Shown here: positions 21,886-25,395 of the stretch, piece by piece
Position numbering within the stretch: position 1 is the first letter of the stretch
How the letters are laid out: each line of letters opens with the position of its first letter
NCBI GenBank assembly: GCA_046498185.1
Contig: JAWOBE010000152.1
Coordinates: forward strand, 1 to 25,395
Origin: CAYXDR01 sp046498185
Lineage (GTDB): Bacteria; Desulfobacterota; DSM-4660; Desulfatiglandales; Desulfatiglandaceae
DNA length: 25,395 nucleotides
Reading direction: 5' to 3'
Made by a program: the position numbers and the translations under genes
The notes under the pieces: model-generated
Told to the model about the DNA's origin: nothing
Seen by the model: only the letters and a program-made list of their open reading frames with translations
The model's database searches: none

Positions 21886-22788
21886 GTGCCTGTGCGCTTC
21901 ATTATTTCATGCGTCGCTGTTTTCCTATTATGTGGCTGTGCAGGAACGAGGAAAATGCCGGAACCGATCGTTGCCTTCATCGCGGATGACAGCCAGGCCC
22001 ATCACCGCAGCCAGATCCTGGATCTCGCTTCAGGAGAGGCTGTTTCTTTCAGGGACCTGATCGATCGCCTGGAATCTTTTGATGTAATCTTCGTGGGGGA
22101 GGTCCACACCCATGCAGAACATCATCTGATACAGGTACAGATTCTACAGTCCCTGATAGGTGTTGATCCAAATTTAATGATAGGGGTCGAGTTTTTCCAG
22201 AGGGATCAACAAAGTCTTATCGACCGCTACATTTCCGGGGATATTGATGAAGAGACTTTTCTGGAAAAAAGCCACTGGAGAAAAATATGGGGATACCCAT
22301 ATCACTTGTATCGGCCGCTGTTTCTGACGGCCAGACGGGAGGGAGTGCCGGTTATCGCTCTGAATGCACCCAGGAACATTGTACGGAAAGTGGCAAGAGA
22401 AGGGTTGAGCGGGCTGGACGAGGAAGAAAGGTCGATGATTCCCCGGGAAATGGATCTGAACAATCAAGCTCACAGGGCGTACGTGCGGGAGGTGTACGAA
22501 CGCCATGGTCATGGAAATCTCAAAGAGTTTGGATTTTTCTATGAAGCCCAGACCGTTTGGGACGAGACGATGGCCGAGACGATCGCCGGCGCCGTTAGAG
22601 AGCATGAAAAAAAAATGATCGTGTTTTTGGGAAACGGGCACATTATTAATAAATTCGGTGTTCCTGATCGCACTCGGAGTCGAATTTCCAGTTCTTGTGG
22701 GACTGTAATGCCTTATCCTCTTCGGAAAACGATCACCCTGGAAAAAGGAATGGCTGATTATGTCTGGTTGACCGGTGTGCCCCGATAG
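21886..22788 (+). CDS. ChaN-like lipoprotein
   Basis: Protein of 300 residues of the ChaN/DUF399 (Tiki-like) family. GTG at 21886 is chosen because GGAGG lies 7 nt upstream and the product then begins with a lipoprotein signal MPVRFIISCVAVFLLCGC, with the lipobox cysteine at 18. The core has DVIFVGEVHTHAEHHLIQ, LMIGVEFFQRDQQ, VPVIALNAPRNIVRKVAREG and IVFLGNGHI, the conserved Glu/His positions of the fold. Characterised ChaN proteins bind haem at the cell surface, and related domains are metal-dependent proteases. Which applies here is unknown. No TonB receptor is adjacent. Confidence 0.88.
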   Translation: MPVRFIISCVAVFLLCGCAGTRKMPEPIVAFIADDSQAHHRSQILDLASGEAVSFRDLIDRLESFDVIFVGEVHTHAEHHLIQVQILQSLIGVDPNLMIGVEFFQRDQQSLIDRYISGDIDEETFLEKSHWRKIWGYPYHLYRPLFLTARREGVPVIALNAPRNIVRKVAREGLSGLDEEERSMIPREMDLNNQAHRAYVREVYERHGHGNLKEFGFFYEAQTVWDETMAETIAGAVREHEKKMIVFLGNGHIINKFGVPDRTRSRISSSCGTVMPYPLRKTITLEKGMADYVWLTGVPR

Positions 22789-22902
22789 TTTTGGGCCACA
22801 TTCATGCCGGTATCGGAGAAATGGCGCCCGACGGAGCTTGTGGATGAACTGATTAAAGAAATCCAGGCTTTTTAGACGCCTGAGCAGGACGCGGTCTAAA
22901 TT

Positions 22903-22941
22903 AGCTGGTGCCCATCCGGAAATACCGGATGGGCACCAGCT
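22903..22941 (+). terminator. Perfect 17-bp hairpin, possible terminator of the ChaN-like gene
   Basis: AGCTGGTGCCCATCCGG (22903-22919), loop AAATA, and its exact complement (22925-22941). It is followed by GGGTTTCGTT, a poor U-tract, so termination is plausible but not certain. It lies about 110 nt after the stop and 44 nt before the TM2 gene. Confidence 0.5.
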
Positions 22942-22984
22942 GGGTTTCGTTAATGATATTACAGCGAAATCAAAAGGATAAATC

Positions 22985-23395
22985 ATGGTAAATCCAAGCG
23001 ATACACATCTCAAGTCAATCGGATATATACTATGGATTTTCGGTTTTACGGGCTCCCATCGGTTCTACTACGGCAAACCCGTTACAGGAACCATCTGGTT
23101 TTTTACCCTGGGGCTTTTCCTTATCGGATGGATCATCGATTTTTTTCTTATTCCGTCCATGGACCGCCAGGCGGATTTGAGATACCACAGCGGTGATCTC
23201 GACTACGCAATAGCATGGATTTTGCTGACATTTCTCGGGTTTTTCGGCATACATCGGTTTTACATGAGAAAATGGTTTACCGGCATATTGTACCTGGTAT
23301 CGGCCGGTATTTTCGGTATTGGGTATCTATATGACCTCTGGACGCTGAATGACCAGGTTTCTCTGATAAACAGCAACCCGCGTGTTGAACGATAG
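22985..23395 (+). CDS. Membrane protein with two TM2 domains
   Basis: Protein of 136 residues. Two TM2 units lie in tandem. The first (about 8-57) reads IGYILWIFGFTGSHRFYYGK...GLFLIGWIIDFFLIP, and the second (about 75-120) reads AWILLTFLGFFGIHRFYMRK...GIFGIGYLYDLWTL. Each has two helices joined by a short loop with G-x-H-R-F-Y. Most bacterial TM2 proteins have one unit. AAAAGGA precedes the ATG. Function unknown; it sits 20 bp ahead of the BCCT transporter gene and is probably cotranscribed with it. Confidence 0.85.
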   Translation: MVNPSDTHLKSIGYILWIFGFTGSHRFYYGKPVTGTIWFFTLGLFLIGWIIDFFLIPSMDRQADLRYHSGDLDYAIAWILLTFLGFFGIHRFYMRKWFTGILYLVSAGIFGIGYLYDLWTLNDQVSLINSNPRVER

Positions 23396-23415
23396 TAAAT
23401 ACTGCAGGTGATGAT

Positions 23416-25224
23416 ATGGCCAGGAAACAAAAAAAGAAGAAAAAAATGAGAAAGGAGCTTACTTACCAGCGAAAAGCCATGGAAATGGCCAGCGAACACT
23501 GGGAGAAGCAGAAACAAAAAGCGATAAAAGAGCGCAGAACCTTCCGAGGTCTGCAAATTATACCCACCGCAAGTTATTACGATGAATCCGGAGGGCGTAA
23601 GCCGGGCGAAAACAACTGGGCTGGATTTGGGTTCGATCTGCATCCGCAAGTATCTTTATCGGCGGGCGGACTGGTTCTGCTGTTTATAGTATCGACGCTC
23701 ATTTTCAAGGAACAGTCGGGCGCTTTTTTCCAGAGTCTGCTGGACGTTATAGGGGATACGTTCGGCTGGTTGTATATTCTGGCGGCCAATTTTTTTGTAA
23801 TTGTCATGGTTCTGATAGCCGCGAGTGATTACGGGAAAATCAGAATCGGAGGACCGGATGCTCTTCCGGAGTTCAGCACCTTCAGTTGGTATGCCATGCT
23901 CATCAGCGCCGGTATGGGTATCGGGCTGATGTTTTGGAGTGTTGCCGAACCGGTTTTCCACTATATGACTCCCTCTCCGATGTTCGATGTTTCGCCTGAA
24001 ACAGCCCAGTCGGCCCAGGTCGCCCTGGGCCTCACTTATTATCACTGGGGGATTCATCCGTGGGGTATCTATGCGCTTGTGGCACTTTCACTGGCCTTTT
24101 TCGCCTATAACCGAGGTCTTCCGCTGACAATACGATCCATTTTTTACCCGCTTTTGGGTGAGAGAATATATGGTTTCTGGGGAAATATGATCGATATCCT
24201 GTCTGTGCTTGCTACCCTTTTCGGTTTGGCGACATCGCTCGGACTAGGAGTTAAACAGGTGTCTTCAGGGTTGAATTACTTATTCGGTTTTCCGGCTACA
24301 ACAGAGTTTGCTGTACTGTTAATCGGGGTCATTACCGTCTTCGCCGTTATTTCGATCGCCACAGGACTTGACAAAGGCGTTAAAATACTGAGCATAAGCA
24401 ACATTTATACAGCAGGTTGTTTTATGCTTTTTTTGCTTTTAGTTGGGCCAACCGTTTATATATTGAAGGCATTTACTCAAAATATCGGATTTTATATGCA
24501 AAACTTGCCTCAATTGAGTTTCTGGGTGGAGACTTTTTATGGTGCGGAAGGAAGTAGCTGGCAAAATCCATGGACGATTTTCTACTGGGGATGGTGGATA
24601 TCATGGTCTCCCTTTGTAGGGATGTTTATCGCGCGAATTTCGAAAGGTCGTACCGTACGTGAATTTATTATCGGCGTGATGGTTTTTCCGACTTTGCTTT
24701 CTTTTCTGTGGATGTCGTCTTTCGGCGGATCTGCACTATGGCTCCAGATTACAGGAGCCGCGAATATCGTCGATGCCGTTGAAAAAGATGTTTCAACAGC
24801 ACTTTTTGTGATGTTGGAGAACTTTCCTCTGGCAAAAGTGACGTCTTTCATCGGGGTCTTGCTGGTAACGGTTTTTTTTGTAACTTCCTCGGATTCCGGA
24901 TCGCTGGTGGTGGATCATCTTACTTCAGGCGGGAAACTTGATTCCCCGGTGCCTCAGCGTATTTTCTGGGGGGTTGTGGAAGGGATTTGTGCAGCGGTGC
25001 TTCTGATGGGGGGCGGCCTTGTCGCGCTGCAGAGTGCTTCTATCGCTACGGGACTGCCGTTCACGATTGTGTTGCTGGTCATGTGCTACAGCTTATACCG
25101 CGGTCTGCAGGAGGAGCATTATCATGCTACGATTATCGAAAAAATGAGGCCTGAAACTCATAAGATCGAGATTCCGATGGACAAAAAAGATTTAACCGTC
25201 GAAAAACAGCCGCCGCCAGGTTGA
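23416..25224 (+). CDS. BCCT-family (betaine/choline/carnitine) transporter
   Basis: Protein of 602 residues with about 12 hydrophobic helices. Family blocks are AGMGIGLMFWSVAEPVFHYM (helix 3 substrate region), YHWGIHPWGIYALVALSLAF, and WWISWSPFVGMFIARISKGR, the BCCT signature with its aromatic box tryptophans. FVTSSDSGSLVVDHLTSGG in helix 10-11 also fits. An unusually basic cytosolic N-terminus of about 40 residues (QKKKKKMRKEL) and a further 40 hydrophilic residues precede helix 1. The C-terminus is short, unlike osmosensing BetP with its long regulatory tail. The likely substrate is a quaternary ammonium compound such as betaine; it could serve osmoprotection or methyl-group catabolism. AGGTGAT is just upstream. 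Confidence 0.93.
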   Translation: MARKQKKKKKMRKELTYQRKAMEMASEHWEKQKQKAIKERRTFRGLQIIPTASYYDESGGRKPGENNWAGFGFDLHPQVSLSAGGLVLLFIVSTLIFKEQSGAFFQSLLDVIGDTFGWLYILAANFFVIVMVLIAASDYGKIRIGGPDALPEFSTFSWYAMLISAGMGIGLMFWSVAEPVFHYMTPSPMFDVSPETAQSAQVALGLTYYHWGIHPWGIYALVALSLAFFAYNRGLPLTIRSIFYPLLGERIYGFWGNMIDILSVLATLFGLATSLGLGVKQVSSGLNYLFGFPATTEFAVLLIGVITVFAVISIATGLDKGVKILSISNIYTAGCFMLFLLLVGPTVYILKAFTQNIGFYMQNLPQLSFWVETFYGAEGSSWQNPWTIFYWGWWISWSPFVGMFIARISKGRTVREFIIGVMVFPTLLSFLWMSSFGGSALWLQITGAANIVDAVEKDVSTALFVMLENFPLAKVTSFIGVLLVTVFFVTSSDSGSLVVDHLTSGGKLDSPVPQRIFWGVVEGICAAVLLMGGGLVALQSASIATGLPFTIVLLVMCYSLYRGLQEEHYHATIIEKMRPETHKIEIPMDKKDLTVEKQPPPG

Positions 25225-25248
25225 TTACTATTTCCGGATGGGTACAGG

Positions 25249-25395
25249 CTAGCAGCGCATCCCTCTCTTTTTTACCCCGAGGTTCCCCGATTCAATTCGG
25301 TAGGCCATTTCCACCCAATCACACAAAAGGGGCCTTGTTTCTCTGGGATCTATTATATCCTCTATGCCAAAGGCCTCGGCGGTTCGGAAAGGCGA
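25249..25395 (-). CDS. Acyl-CoA carboxylase carboxyltransferase subunit (C-terminal end only)
   Basis: The last 48 codons, cut by the window edge. SPFRTAEAFGIEDIIDPRET followed by RPLLCDWVEMAYRIE is the characteristic C-terminal block of propionyl-CoA/acetyl-CoA carboxylase beta subunits (PccB type), which transfer CO2 from biotin to acyl-CoA. The tail continues LGVKKRGMRC. It converges with the BCCT gene, 24 bp apart. Substrate specificity cannot be judged from this fragment. Confidence 0.88.
   Translation of the reverse strand, partial: SPFRTAEAFGIEDIIDPRETRPLLCDWVEMAYRIESGNLGVKKRGMRC

Noticed and set aside
22804..22875. 23-codon frame MPVSEKWRPTELVDELIKEI after the ChaN-like gene
   Set aside because: It looks protein-like and could be a gene tail remnant, but it is too short and lacks a ribosome site or supporting context.
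1..25395. tRNA, rRNA, riboswitch, prophage or integron features
   Set aside because: Reading both strands revealed no cloverleaf, rRNA-like stretch, B12 riboswitch box or integrase. A covariance-model scan would be needed to exclude small RNAs formally.

Overview
The window looks like chromosomal DNA from a Desulfobacterota (deltaproteobacterial) anaerobe, most likely a sulfate-reducer-type member of the Desulfobacterales or a neighbouring order. This is inferred from gene content: a DUF3786 protein with an Fe-S domain, a DUF6125 protein, a stand-alone IMP cyclohydrolase domain, a mitochondrial-EFG1-like elongation factor, a split B12-dependent acyl-CoA mutase next to a PaaK-like ligase, and a propionyl/acetyl-CoA carboxylase carboxyltransferase. 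No rRNA, tRNA, CRISPR array, integrase or transposase was seen.

Left part (1-7.4 kb). The minus strand opens with the N-terminal third or so of a large repeat adhesin. It has a LapA-type retention module, a TAAG site of the kind cut by LapG, and 99-residue repeats running off the edge. Divergent from it are an XRE-cupin regulator, a DUF1178 zinc-ribbon protein and the PurH cyclohydrolase domain. A minus-strand operon then runs leftward from a good promoter at about 7.27 kb: pilT, a second PilT/PilU-like ATPase, a zinc-ribbon protein with a receiver-like domain, a SAM methyltransferase and a small cysteine-rich protein. That last gene overlaps the purH terminator and 3' end on the opposite strand.

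Middle (7.4-14.3 kb). A consensus promoter drives panB, a small unknown gene, a TrmJ-like RNA methyltransferase and a DUF6125 protein, ending at a strong terminator. After a repeat-filled gap comes an operon of an mtEFG1/spdEFG-like elongation factor, a P-loop ATPase (ATGA overlap) and a small membrane-anchored protein.

Catabolic island (13.6-19.4 kb). A FadR-type GntR regulator diverges from an operon of mutase large subunit, B12-binding small subunit, PaaK-like acyl-CoA ligase and SDR. Two copies of a TGGT-NNN-ACCA-type site lie in the divergent region, one overlapping the mutase promoter. The operon reads as activate an acid, rearrange its carbon skeleton, oxidise the product. The mutase is unusual: the near-invariant active-site His of the GYH motif is Asn, and a substrate-pocket loop carries two extra residues. 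This is the best candidate for new biochemistry in the window.

Right part (19.4-25.4 kb). This holds a DUF3786 Fe-S protein and YjbQ on the minus strand, then a DUF4258 toxin-antitoxin-like pair bracketed by two decayed copies of the same short gene start. It continues with a ChaN-like lipoprotein, a strong hairpin, a double-TM2 membrane protein, a BCCT transporter and the C-terminus of a carboxyltransferase. Three copies of a palindromic, MITE-like repeat with about 18-bp inverted ends occupy intergenic gaps at 10.2, 14.4 and 20.2 kb.
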